This document shows, in pieces, positions 7,438 to 16,507 of a DNA stretch of 20,116 bases (positions are counted from its first letter, which is position 1; each line of letters begins with the position of its first letter). Location of the stretch: assembly GCA_009731375.1 (NCBI GenBank), contig BJOX01000378.1:326303-346418 (forward strand), read 5' to 3'. This DNA comes from Paulinella micropora (taxonomy: Eukaryota > Cercozoa > Imbricatea > Euglyphida). Both the position numbers and the translations under genes were made by a program. The notes beneath the pieces were generated by a model, which saw nothing but the letters and a program-made list of their open reading frames with translations, made no database searches and was not told the DNA's origin.

Positions 7438-9183
7438 CAGCGAGCCTGCTTCTGCACAGCACTCCACCACAACAGCCGCACTTGCCGGATTTTCCCGTGG
7501 CTTCACCGAACTTTTCCGAAATTCCTCCCACCGAGCGACCTTTTCCGGCAGCGTACACGCCAGTGAGCCATCCTCCCTTTGCACCGGCGCGGAGACCTTC
7601 GTTCTGCGTGCCCCGCCAAGCCGCTTCGCGAGTAGCCAAAAGCGCTTTGAGGATTGCTCGCGTTGACATTTGACCGCTTCTTCCTGCACTTGCTTGAAGG
7701 AGGCGGACTTCTTGGCCCGAGTTGCCTTCCGAATTTGCTTGCGGAGACGTAGCCAATTCAGACGGGCTTCCGCATTCGATTCATCCTTCCTGTAAGCTGC
7801 GTAGGCCTCCCGGCGCTGTTGAATGAGCTCCTTTAGCTCCCCGTCGAACCAATTGTTGGTGAAGCGGGGTCGTATACATCTGGAGCCAAGGTGCGCCGCC
7901 ATTCGGAAGGACTGCGCCACTCCCTCGGTGACATCATCTATCACCCGTTGGCTGTCGGCACCACCCGATAGGTTAAGCTCAGGCAGCTGATGCACTCCAA
8001 GCTTCTGTAGGCAACGCTGGAATTCGTCATCGAACTTGTCGCGTAGATAATCCAGCGCTTGCTTTGCAGCGTGATCATTACCCGAGACACCAGCACCAAT
8101 AAGCTTATCAACACGAAAGGACCTGTAAGGTTTCGCAGCCCGCTTTGGTCGGCGCTGGCCGCTCCACGTCAGTTCGGCCCATACTGCCTTGTGGTCCGTA
8201 TCAAGATCATCTTCGCATACTCTGAACTTTGCTCCAGATGCCAAGCCAGGCGACGCGCAGATGTAATCGAGGTGCTTGCCTGTGCCCATGCCGCGCTGCT
8301 CACGCCGGGACCACCAGTAGGACCCTTCCACCGGGCACAAGAAGCCGCTCAGATTTCGCAGGCCCGTAGCGACGAGGACAGCCGCAAGTCTCTTGCCATT
8401 CTCCGAACGTACCGGTGCTCCCTTATCATCGACCTCCCCGTACTGACCGACGATGCCCTCCTCTTTTCGGCCGCATGCCGGCCCGAGCTTCGCGTTGGCA
8501 TCCGCCACCGTGACCACAAGACCTTTGGCTCCAAAAAAAGCTACAGCTGCCTGCCAGGCCGCATACGCCTCTGACGACTCTTCTTCCTGCGTTTCCTGGG
8601 GAAAGTAGCCGTTGCCCACATAGATATCCTGAGCGCCGGTAACACCCCAGGCGATACGCAGCCACACTTGCTGCCGGTGGTCGACGGGGGCTGACACCAG
8701 GTTACAATACGGACCAAGGAAGTTAGCCACCGCGAATATAACCCCACCCTTGCAGCGATTTTTCTCGCTGACCTCCGCAGGTTTCCCAAAAATCCGGAAT
8801 CCATTCAGGCTGCATTTGGAAAGTTGCTTCTTGCCCATGCGGTGCTCCTGAGCCCCGATGACTAGCCAGCCCTTGTGCTTGTAGAATGATGCCCATTCCG
8901 CCGTGCCAACGTTGTCGTATCCCGTTTTACCCTGCCAGTTGTGACTCGCGACGAGTAGCTTGAAGCCGGTATCGAACTGCTTGGAGCGGTGCTTCTTGGC
9001 TCGTTTCCGGACCCGACGGCCGCGCTTGGCTTCCGCCCTCGTGCTGCCCCCCTCTGCAGGTGCTTGCGCAGGTTGGTCCCCCACTGCACTGGCCGCCGAA
9101 TGCAGGGGCACCACCTGCACATTAACACACTCAGACACACACTCAGGTGCATCGGCAGCCGATTCCGAAGACACCACCTGCAC
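7435..9183 (-). pseudogene. LINE ORF2, APE-like endonuclease half
   Basis: Numbering from 9183: a basic N-terminal stretch (about 53-69), then APE-family motifs in order: HNWQGK with N82, IGAQEH with E113, NGYFP with Y193, VADANAKLG with D228/N230, GKHLDYI with D306, and DTDHKAV with D330/H331. All expected catalytic positions are present. The enzyme nicks target DNA to prime reverse transcription. The frame has no ATG before residue 116, which is after the catalytic Glu, and an in-frame TGA lies just upstream (9199-9201). It was probably entered from ORF1 by a frame change, or was fused to ORF1 before a mutation. It stops at TAG 7435-7437. Confidence 0.88.
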
Positions 9184-9890
9184 ATCATCAACACATCTTC
9201 ATGCAGAGGCAAGACGCGATATCCCGTCGCAGCTTCCTCCTTCCGGACTGCCGCTTCCCCACACAGATGGATGCGAATAAGCCTTCGGACACGTTCCCTG
9301 TCCCTGAACCTGCGCCCAAGGGCCACATTGACCCCTCTGCCGAAGAATTTGAGAAGTTTGAGTTGCTGCAACGCCGTCTGCCTGCTGTCATCGTCCTCGT
9401 AGACCAGCTCCAGGTGACGAGACATTCGCTGGCCTTGCCACTCCATTACCGGGACCACCAGACCAAGACCGCTCATTTTGGAGGCGATCTCCTGTAGATT
9501 GGCGCGTTCTGAGAGCCCCCAGACAATCAGATTACGCCCGTCCTTGTCGTACCGATCTACCCGCCGGTACCGTCGAGGCGGCGGTGCCATCTGCCATATA
9601 GCGCCGCTCGCCTTATGTTGAAGCGCCGACCCGTGTGCCAGGTTTGGGGAGGAAGGATGAGGCGCAGCTAAGATAGCCTCTCCACGTGGTTCAGGAATTC
9701 CGTCATATACGCGAGCCCTCATCCTCCCATCCTGGGACATCGGGCCAGAGCCCGTCGAAGAGGCATTCCCACGGGGATTGTCCAGGTCTTCGGCGATTCT
9801 ACCTTGTCCCATAAGGGCCACAGTGGTAGCTCCGTGCTTCGCGTATTTGTAATCCATTGAGAGTAGTAGACGGCCAATGTCGCTGGCCAT
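9183..9890 (-). CDS. LINE ORF1 with RRM-like domain
   Basis: Starts at ATG 9888-9890; an in-frame TAA lies about five codons upstream, which supports this start. Residues about 120-195 look like an RNA-recognition-motif fold: NLIVWGLSE (RNP2-like strand), two helices, HLELVYED, then LKFFGRGVNVALGRRFRDRERVRR. A similar single-strand RNA-binding domain followed by a basic helix is known from ORF1 of several LINE groups, where it coats the element RNA. The frame stays open to 8862, but past about 9180 it overlaps the endonuclease in another phase and looks like a shadow. Going from ORF1 to the endonuclease needs a -1 shift. Confidence 0.65.
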
Positions 9891-10878
9891 CACCGCCGCG
9901 CCTCTTTACGCCGAGGAAAGCGCCCGTCCATGCAAATAGCATCGGCGGTATCTGCAACACACACTACACGCACTTCCGCCGGTGTCACTGGACGCTGCCG
10001 CGTCGCTTCATGCCCTTGGGCGCCCGCCAGCACCCCCAGTCACCAGAACCTGCCTCACGCACTACACACACTCTCCATCACATCGCCAACGCCTCTACTC
10101 TCATGCCTTATGGACTTTCAGCTGCTCCTAACAATACGCATCATGAGGTACGGGTGTCCCCGAGTGGAGCCAGATCGGACGGCGTGCCGCTGAAACTCCT
10201 CCCCCCACGTGGGTATAGAAGGCGCGAACCTAGCGGTACCTATAGGGTCTTACAGACAAGTATAGTAATCCCAGCCGAAGCTGCTCAGTTAGAAATGCAA
10301 CGGTGGAGGGTGTGAATGCATGGGGCAAGGCACGGCAACGCAGCAAGGCACTGGCAAGGCATTGGGACCGACTGAAGCCCCTCTCCAACGTGCGCTCATC
10401 ATGTGTTCCAGTTAGGCAACCCCGAAGAAGCGAAGATAGGGAGGAGACAAAACCCAGATAGGATGAAGATAGGATTAACATGAAGCCGAAATGGAGCCGA
10501 GTTGGAACAGGTCAACTCGGCCCCATCTCGGCTCACTGTGAATCCTATCTTCAACCCATCTCGGTACTGTTTCCTCCCAATGCTCACCTCAACAAGATCA
10601 CCAAACCGGAACTGGAAGCCCCCAGGCATTTACTCGGCAGGAAATTCGGCGAAAATGGGCTAACCAGGAAACCAGACCCAAACCACAGCCAAGAAAAAAC
10701 GAGCCAACCAACAATCCAACAGACAACCCCACAACCTGCCCGGCCGAACCCCTACCGAGTAAATGCCCAGTTGAGAGTTGCGCATATCCCGGTGACCGCC
10801 CTCCCCAAGCGTTCACCTTCGTGGGGAGATGCCCAACCACCTCTCTTCCCGTGGAGTGCCATCTTGTGCACCCCTCCA

Positions 10879-10880
<2 letters not shown>
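9891..10880 (-). other. Candidate LINE 5' UTR
   Basis: About 990 bp with no convincing gene between ORF1 and the (AAT)n at 10881. It holds a long imperfect stem-loop (10465-10552), a 13-bp inverted pair (10625-10637 with 10755-10767), and GGCAAGGCA-type short repeats near 10323-10368. Assignment to the LINE is inferred from the absence of another boundary. Confidence 0.45.
10465..10552. repeat. Long imperfect stem-loop
   Basis: Arms 10465-10504 and 10513-10552 pair over 40 bp with about six mismatches. The outer 12 bp (GAAGATAGGATT) and inner GCCGAGTTG are perfect. The loop is 8 bases. Confidence 0.8.

Positions 10881-10933
<53 letters not shown>
10881..10933 (+). repeat. (AAT)n array at the LINE 5' boundary
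   Basis: About 17 AAT units; also the 3' tail of SINE copy E. Confidence 0.93.
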
Positions 10934-10934
<1 letters not shown>

Positions 10935-11204
10935 GTGCTTCTCTGTCAATGGCTGATGCATTTCTGCACATGCGCCTCCATCGTCTCACCCGTGAGGGGA
11001 GTACGAAGAATTGACGATAAGCTCTAATGACACCCCCGCAAGGGCAGTTCCAACACTTCCAGACGGGCCGGTATGTTCAATGAAAATACTGGTCCAGAAA
11101 TAGACCGGTATGTTCAATGAAAATACTGGTGGCACCGACGGGAATCGAACTGGCGACAGGGCCATCGAACTGGCGACAGGGCCCATCGAACTGGCGACAG
11201 GGCC
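10934..11204 (-). mobile_element. SINE copy E, with triplicated B-box segment and no A box
   Basis: The type 1 3' end and body are intact and the GGTATGTTC segment is duplicated. The tRNA head stops after the B box, and the segment ATCGAACTGGCGACAGGGCC (plus) occurs three times in tandem (11144, 11164, 11185). The A box is missing, so this copy should not be transcribed from its own promoter. Confidence 0.82.
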
Positions 11205-11252
<48 letters not shown>

Positions 11253-11289
11253 TAATAATAAATAATTAATAATAAATAATAAATAATAT
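11205..11289 (+). repeat. (AAT)n / (AAAT) array
   Basis: AAT units with several AATAAAT interruptions, between SINE copies E and F. Confidence 0.92.
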
Positions 11290-11530
11290 AGTGCTTCTCA
11301 GTCAATGGCGAATGCATTTCTGCACATGTGCCTCCATCGTCTCACCCGTGAGGGGAGTACGAAGATTTGACGATAGGCTCTACTGACACCCCCGCAAGGC
11401 AGCTCCAAGCCTTCCAGACAGACCAATACTTTCAAAGAAAATATCCTTTGAAAATACTGGCACCGACGGGAATCGAACTGGCGACAGGTCCCAGATGGTA
11501 GACCTTAACCACTGAGCTATCGCGGTGCCA
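11290..11530 (-). mobile_element. tRNA-derived SINE, copy F (type 2)
   Basis: Complete type 2 copy. The head has the GGCACCG/CGGTGCC stem pairing, an A box with one change (TAGCTCAGTGG) and the B-box-like AGTTCGATTCC. Its 3' part, CTGCACATGTGCCTCCATCG on plus (11320), is the SINE stretch closest to the LINE 3' end. Confidence 0.85.
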
Positions 11531-11571
11531 CTAATAAATAATATAATAATAATAATAATATTAATAATAAT
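11531..11571 (+). repeat. (AAT)n array
   Basis: Short, slightly irregular AAT array between SINE copies F and G. Confidence 0.9.
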
Positions 11572-11664
11572 AGTGCTTCTCTGTCAATGGCTGATGCAAA
11601 TCTGCACATGCGCCTCCATCGTCTCACCCGTGAGGGGAGTACGAAGAATTGACGATAGGCTCTA
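11572..11664 (-). mobile_element. SINE copy G, cut by a gap
   Basis: Type 1-like 3' end and part of the body up to the run of N at 11665. Confidence 0.75.
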
Positions 11665-11744
11665 NNNNNNNNNNNNNNNNNNNNNNNNNNNNNNNNNNNN
11701 NNNNNNNNNNNNNNNNNNNNNNNNNNNNNNNNNNNNNNNNNNNN
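11665..11744. other. Assembly gap (80 N)
   Basis: Unknown bases inside a SINE/(AAT)n cluster; likely an assembly break caused by near-identical repeats. Confidence 1.
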
Positions 11745-11782
11745 TCTCTGTCAATGGCTGATGCATTTCTGCACATGCGCCC
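11745..11782 (-). mobile_element. SINE copy H, 3'-end fragment
   Basis: TCTCTGTCAATGGCTGATGC on plus, then CACATGCGCC, stopping in (AT)n/(AAT)n. It is the third fragment whose break lies near the LINE-like 3' segment. Confidence 0.65.
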
Positions 11783-11785
11783 ATA

Positions 11786-11817
<32 letters not shown>

Positions 11818-11845
11818 GAATAATAATAATAATAATAATAATAAT
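11783..11845 (+). repeat. (AT)n and (AAT)n array
   Basis: A short AT dinucleotide run followed by AAT units with one GAG interruption. Confidence 0.92.
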
Positions 11846-12112
11846 AGTGCTTCTCTGTCAATGGCTGATGCATTTCTGCACATGCGCCTCCATCGTCTCA
11901 CCCGTGAGGGGAGTACGAAGAATTGACGATAGGCTCTAATGACACCCCCGCAAGGACAGTTCCAACACTTCCAGACGGACCGGTATGTTCAATGAAAATA
12001 CTCGTCCAGACGGACCGGTATGTTCAATGAAAATACTGGTGGCACCGACGGGAATCGAACTGGCGACAGGGCCCAGATGGTAGAACTTGACCACTGGGCT
12101 ATCACGGTGTCC
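11846..12112 (-). mobile_element. tRNA-derived SINE, copy I (type 1)
   Basis: Complete, with A and B boxes and the tandem GGTATGTTC duplication (ACTCGTCC in one unit, ACTGGTGG in the other). Confidence 0.85.
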
Positions 12113-12115
12113 ATA

Positions 12116-12183
<68 letters not shown>
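12113..12183 (+). repeat. (AAT)n array
   Basis: About 23 units, 5' flank of SINE copy I and 3' tail of the element at 12184. Confidence 0.93.
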
Positions 12184-12392
12184 CAGCCCAATGGCCTCAA
12201 GGCGTTAAACTGTGACGCCAACTCATAACCCTTTGGTGGTAGATGCTGGGGAGGAGGGTCGTTGCGCGCGTAAAAGATCTTAAACTCCGCATATGCTGGT
12301 TGATAGCCCAGGACCCAGCAGACACCAGATTGTTATGGGTGGGGTTTCGAGGCAGCTCTAGCAACCGCGCTTGGTGTATGCACTTGCACATT
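12184..12392 (-). mobile_element. 3' end of an unidentified element with (ATT)n tail
   Basis: About 209 bp of non-SINE, GC-balanced sequence between (AAT)n and the large gap. On minus it ends CCTTGAGGCCATTGGGCTG then (ATT)n. (AAT)n also appears on the far side of the gap at 13355. A minus frame at 12197-12391 is open but I recognise no domain. It may be another LINE using the same tail. Confidence 0.4.
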
Positions 12393-13354
12393 NNNNNNNN
12401 NNNNNNNNNNNNNNNNNNNNNNNNNNNNNNNNNNNNNNNNNNNNNNNNNNNNNNNNNNNNNNNNNNNNNNNNNNNNNNNNNNNNNNNNNNNNNNNNNNNN
12501 NNNNNNNNNNNNNNNNNNNNNNNNNNNNNNNNNNNNNNNNNNNNNNNNNNNNNNNNNNNNNNNNNNNNNNNNNNNNNNNNNNNNNNNNNNNNNNNNNNNN
12601 NNNNNNNNNNNNNNNNNNNNNNNNNNNNNNNNNNNNNNNNNNNNNNNNNNNNNNNNNNNNNNNNNNNNNNNNNNNNNNNNNNNNNNNNNNNNNNNNNNNN
12701 NNNNNNNNNNNNNNNNNNNNNNNNNNNNNNNNNNNNNNNNNNNNNNNNNNNNNNNNNNNNNNNNNNNNNNNNNNNNNNNNNNNNNNNNNNNNNNNNNNNN
12801 NNNNNNNNNNNNNNNNNNNNNNNNNNNNNNNNNNNNNNNNNNNNNNNNNNNNNNNNNNNNNNNNNNNNNNNNNNNNNNNNNNNNNNNNNNNNNNNNNNNN
12901 NNNNNNNNNNNNNNNNNNNNNNNNNNNNNNNNNNNNNNNNNNNNNNNNNNNNNNNNNNNNNNNNNNNNNNNNNNNNNNNNNNNNNNNNNNNNNNNNNNNN
13001 NNNNNNNNNNNNNNNNNNNNNNNNNNNNNNNNNNNNNNNNNNNNNNNNNNNNNNNNNNNNNNNNNNNNNNNNNNNNNNNNNNNNNNNNNNNNNNNNNNNN
13101 NNNNNNNNNNNNNNNNNNNNNNNNNNNNNNNNNNNNNNNNNNNNNNNNNNNNNNNNNNNNNNNNNNNNNNNNNNNNNNNNNNNNNNNNNNNNNNNNNNNN
13201 NNNNNNNNNNNNNNNNNNNNNNNNNNNNNNNNNNNNNNNNNNNNNNNNNNNNNNNNNNNNNNNNNNNNNNNNNNNNNNNNNNNNNNNNNNNNNNNNNNNN
13301 NNNNNNNNNNNNNNNNNNNNNNNNNNNNNNNNNNNNNNNNNNNNNNNNNNNNNN
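12393..13354. other. Assembly gap (962 N)
   Basis: Unknown bases. Open frames reported across it are meaningless. Confidence 1.
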
Positions 13355-13378
13355 AATAATAATAATAATAATAATAAT

Positions 13379-13645
13379 AGTGCTTCTCTGTCAATGGCTG
13401 ATGCATTTCTGCACATGCGCCTCCATCGTCTCACCCGTGAGGGGAGTACGAAGAATTGACGATAAGCTCTAATGACACCCCCGCAAGGGCAGTTCCAACA
13501 CTTCCAGACGGGCCGGTATGTTCAATAAAAATACTGGTCCAGACGGATCGGTATGTTCAATGAAAATACTGGTGGCATCGACGGGAATCGAACTGGCGAC
13601 AGGGCCCAGATGGTAGAACTTGACCACTGGGCTATCACGGTGTCC
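13379..13645 (-). mobile_element. tRNA-derived SINE, copy J (type 1)
   Basis: Complete copy with A and B boxes and the tandem GGTATGTTC duplication; the (AAT)n at 13355-13378 is its tail. The (AAT)n at 13648-13716 on its 5' side leads into unrelated DNA, so here the array looks like the original target. Confidence 0.85.
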
Positions 13646-13646
13646 A

Positions 13647-13716
<70 letters not shown>
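13646..13716 (+). repeat. (AAT)n array, presumed target microsatellite
   Basis: About 23 clean AAT units between SINE copy J and non-repetitive DNA. Confidence 0.93.
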
Positions 13717-13718
<2 letters not shown>

Positions 13719-14019
13719 TCATGAGTTATTTGAATGTATATCGGTGTTGTGTCATATGTATGGTTACGATATGTGTATATGGTCGGGGAGTTAGGGGAGG
13801 AGATCCAAATCAGAATGAAACGTTAACTGTGCCCTTCAGTTAATATTTCATTAATTTGGTTTGAGAAAAAAGAAAGAGAGAGAGAGGGGGGGGAGAAGAT
13901 ATAGCAGTTGTTTTCTTGAGCGTCTTAGGTTGTGACTGTGTACGGCAGTGATTGGTTTGAAGTTGTTATAGTGGAGGGAGAGAAATGCTGTGAAAGTAGG
14001 ATAGATGTGTGAATGTGTC
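13717..14019. other. Unassigned intergenic DNA
   Basis: About 300 bp, AT-leaning, with a short purine run (GAGAGAGAGAGGGGGGGGAG near 13876). No gene or repeat family recognised. Confidence 0.5.
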
Positions 14020-14231
14020 TCCTTCTTCTTCTTCTTCTTCTTCTTCTTCTTCTTCTTCTTCTTCTTCTTCTTCTTCTTCTTCTTCTCTTCTTCTTCTTCT
14101 TCTTCTTCTTCTTCTTCTTCTTCTTCTTCTTCTTCTTCTTCTTCTTCTTCTTCTTCTTGATCTTCTTCTTCTTCTTCTTCTTCTTCTTCTTCTTCTTCTT
14201 CTTCTTCTTCTTCTTCTTCTTCTTCTTCTTT
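14020..14231 (+). repeat. (TTC)n array
   Basis: About 210 bp of TTC with two phase breaks (near 14085 and 14158). Poly-Leu, Ser and Phe frames are artefacts. Confidence 0.95.
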
Positions 14232-14362
14232 AATAAAAACATCATTGTACAGGGGGAATTCGAAAAGTCAGAACTAAATCTAGTAAATTGTGAGAAGCTA
14301 ACTTAGTATAAAAATAATATACATATAATAACTAGTACTCGATATGATTGAGGAAACAGACT
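14232..14362. other. Short AT-rich unique segment
   Basis: About 130 bp between two TTC-type arrays. No feature recognised. Confidence 0.5.
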
Positions 14363-14759
14363 TCTTCTTCTTCTTCTTCTTCTTCTTTTCTTTCTTCTTT
14401 TTCTTTCTTTTTCTTTCTTCTTTTTCTTTCTTCTTTTTCTTTTTCTTCTTCTTCTTCTTCTCCTTCTTCTTCTCTTTCTTCTTTCTTCTTCTTCTTCTTC
14501 TTCTTCTTCTTCTTCTTCTTCTTCTTCTTCTTCTTCTGCTGCTGCTGCTGCTGCTGCTTCTGCTTCTTCTTCTTCTTCTTCTTCTTCTTCTTCTTCTTCT
14601 TCTTCTTCTTCTTCTGCTGCTGCTTCTGCTTCTTCTTCTTCTTCTTCTTCTTCTTCTTCTTCTTCTTCTTCTTCTTCTTCTTCTTCTTCTTCTTTTTCGT
14701 TGTTGTTGTTGTTGTTGTTGTTGTCGTTTTGTTGTTGTTGTTGTTTTGTTGTTGTCGTT

Positions 14760-14819
<60 letters not shown>

Positions 14820-14962
14820 TTGTCGTTGCTGCTGCTGCTACTGCTGCTGTTGTTGCTCTTGCTCTTGCTGTTGTTTTCGCTGCTGCTGCTGTTGTTGTTG
14901 TTGTTGTTGTTTTGTTGTTTTGTTGTTGTTGTTGTTTTTGCTGCTGCTATTGTTGCTGTTGT

Positions 14963-14994
<32 letters not shown>

Positions 14995-15013
14995 TTGTTT
15001 TTGTTGTTGTTTT
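14363..15013 (+). repeat. Compound (TTC)n-(TGC)n-(TTG)n array
   Basis: About 650 bp passing from TTC with TTTCTT variants, to a CTG block, back to TTC, a second short CTG block, TTC again, then long TTG with embedded TGC runs. Block edges differ by single-base unit changes, as if variant units were amplified locally. Confidence 0.93.
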
Positions 15014-15090
15014 CCAAGCTGAGAGAAAACTATGGCTGTTGTCTGCAGTGCTGATGTCCGGCGCACAAACGATGAGAGCCCGCGGTGCGC

Positions 15091-15091
<1 letters not shown>
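15014..15091. other. Unique 78-bp island between arrays
   Basis: Non-repetitive, including GTCCGGCGCACAAACGATGA. No function recognised. Confidence 0.5.
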
Positions 15092-15137
<46 letters not shown>

Positions 15138-15149
15138 TCCTTCTTTCCT

Positions 15150-15185
<36 letters not shown>

Positions 15186-15360
15186 TTCTTTTCTTTTCTT
15201 TTCTCTTTTCTTTTTTTCTTTCTTTCCTCCTTCCTTCCTTCCTTCCTTCCTTCCTTTCTTTCTTTCTTTCTTTCTTTCCTGGTTTCTTTCATTCTTTCAT
15301 TCTTCTCTTTCTTTCTTCTTTCTTTCTTTCTTTCTTTCATTCATTCATTCATTCATTCAT

Positions 15361-15393
<33 letters not shown>

Positions 15394-15410
15394 TTTCTTT
15401 TTTCTTTTGT
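15092..15410 (+). repeat. (CTTT)n array with variants
   Basis: About 320 bp of CTTT with CTTTT, CCTT and CATT blocks; pyrimidine-rich on plus. Confidence 0.94.
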
Positions 15411-15415
15411 GTTTC

Positions 15416-15806
15416 AACATGACATGACATGACATGACATGACATAGCATAACATGAAATAAGATTACATGAGATAACATAACATAACATAACGTAACAT
15501 AACGTAACATAACAAAGCATAACATAACATAACATAACATATGTCTTTTAACATGACATGACATGACATGACATAGCATAACATGAAATAAGATTACATG
15601 AGATAACATAACATAACATAACATAACATAACGTAACATAACAAAGCATAACATAACATAACATAACATAACATATCAAAACATAACATAACATAACATA
15701 ACATGACATGACATAACATAACATAACATAACATAACATAACATTGCATATCATAACATGACATGACATAACGTAACATAACATAACATAACATAACATA
15801 ACATAA
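15416..15806 (+). repeat. (ACATA/ACATG)n pentanucleotide array with a higher-order duplication
   Basis: Pentamer units of the ACATN type. The pattern GACAT repeats, AGCAT, AACATGAAATAAGATTACAT, then AACAT units appears twice, at about 15416-15540 and 15550-15675, joined by ATGTCTTTTA. Confidence 0.92.
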
Positions 15807-15892
15807 ATTTGACATAACATACATAATATAAAATGTATCTGTTCAGTCGCAGCTGTTCGTGTTATATGTACCTGCACGTCGCCTCGTCGTCC

Positions 15893-16197
15893 ATGTGCTA
15901 TGCTTTTGCTCTATGCAGCTGTTTCATAGCTTATCGTTTGCTGTGTTATGTTATGTGCTATGCTTTTGCTGTATGTAGCTGTTTTATGACTTGTCATTTG
16001 CTGTATCATTATGGCATGTTCTATGCTTTTGCTGTATGTAGCTGTTTCATGGCTTGTCACTTGCTGTGTTAGTTATGGCATGTGCTGTGCTTTTGCTGCA
16101 TGTCGCTGTTGATCTGTTGTCGTTTGCTGTGTTGTTATGTATGCGTTACGCTTTTGTTGTATGTATGACTTTTCTGGCTTGTCATTTGCTGTGTAGC
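15893..16197 (+). repeat. Five-unit minisatellite, unit about 60-64 bp
   Basis: Units start at about 15893, 15953, 16016, 16080 and 16141. Each carries GCTATGCTTTTGCTGTATGT-like sequence, an AGCTGTTT word, and (C/A)TTGTCATTTGCTGTGT. Divergence is moderate; the last unit is most different. Open frames on plus run through parts of it (Cys- and Leu-rich) but I do not consider them genes. Confidence 0.85.
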
Positions 16198-16288
16198 AGA
16201 GGGCAAGCGCACCTCGAATGGCCCACAGGTATATATACAACACATAAACACAAACACATACAAACACACACATGGACAAACCGATATG

Positions 16289-16349
<61 letters not shown>

Positions 16350-16384
16350 AGGCCGAGGAGGAGGAGCAGTTGATCTTGCCCATC
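16198..16384 (+). repeat. Short unique segment with (AT)n-(GT)n
   Basis: ACACA-rich sequence, then (AT)n and (GT)n at 16286-16348, a common alternating purine-pyrimidine compound repeat. Nothing else recognised. Confidence 0.85.
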
Positions 16385-16414
16385 TTCTTCTACAACGACC
16401 TCGCACCTGGTCTG

Positions 16415-16485
<71 letters not shown>

Positions 16486-16505
16486 GTCTATCTATCTATC
16501 TATCT
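16385..16505 (+). repeat. 28-bp repeat word followed by (TATC)n
   Basis: A sequence close to ACAACGACCTCGCACCTGGT precedes (TATC)n. The same word precedes or follows TATC tracts at 18363-18390 and 18435-18462, so it moves or duplicates with them. Confidence 0.85.
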
Positions 16506-16507
16506 TT

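Larger units (their letters stand above)
4791..10880 (-). mobile_element. Near full-length APE-type LINE (about 6.1 kb), inactivated
   Basis: In order on minus: ~1-kb candidate 5' UTR (9891-10880), ORF1 with an RRM-like domain, APE-like endonuclease, reverse transcriptase, CCHC motif, 3' end GAGGAAGCC and (TAT)n. The right boundary is inferred: (AAT)n begins at 10881, and the left boundary is the (AAT)n at 4761-4790. Endonuclease plus CCHC places it broadly with L1/I/R1/jockey-like lineages; I cannot choose the clade. Coding is broken by a TAG at 7435-7437, a shift at a C6 run at 5449-5454, and a frame change near 9183-9199. GC content is clearly higher than in the flanking arrays. Confidence 0.8.

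Noticed and set aside
8059-8574. Plus-strand open frame antisense to the endonuclease
   Set aside because: Shadow of the minus-strand coding frame, no recognisable motifs.
12243-13472. Long open frames crossing the large gap
   Set aside because: Almost entirely N; only the 209 bp before the gap are real sequence.
10881-13716. CRISPR-like array (regularly recurring ~240-bp units)
   Set aside because: Units are SINEs with pol III boxes separated by microsatellites; no short palindromic repeats with unique spacers.
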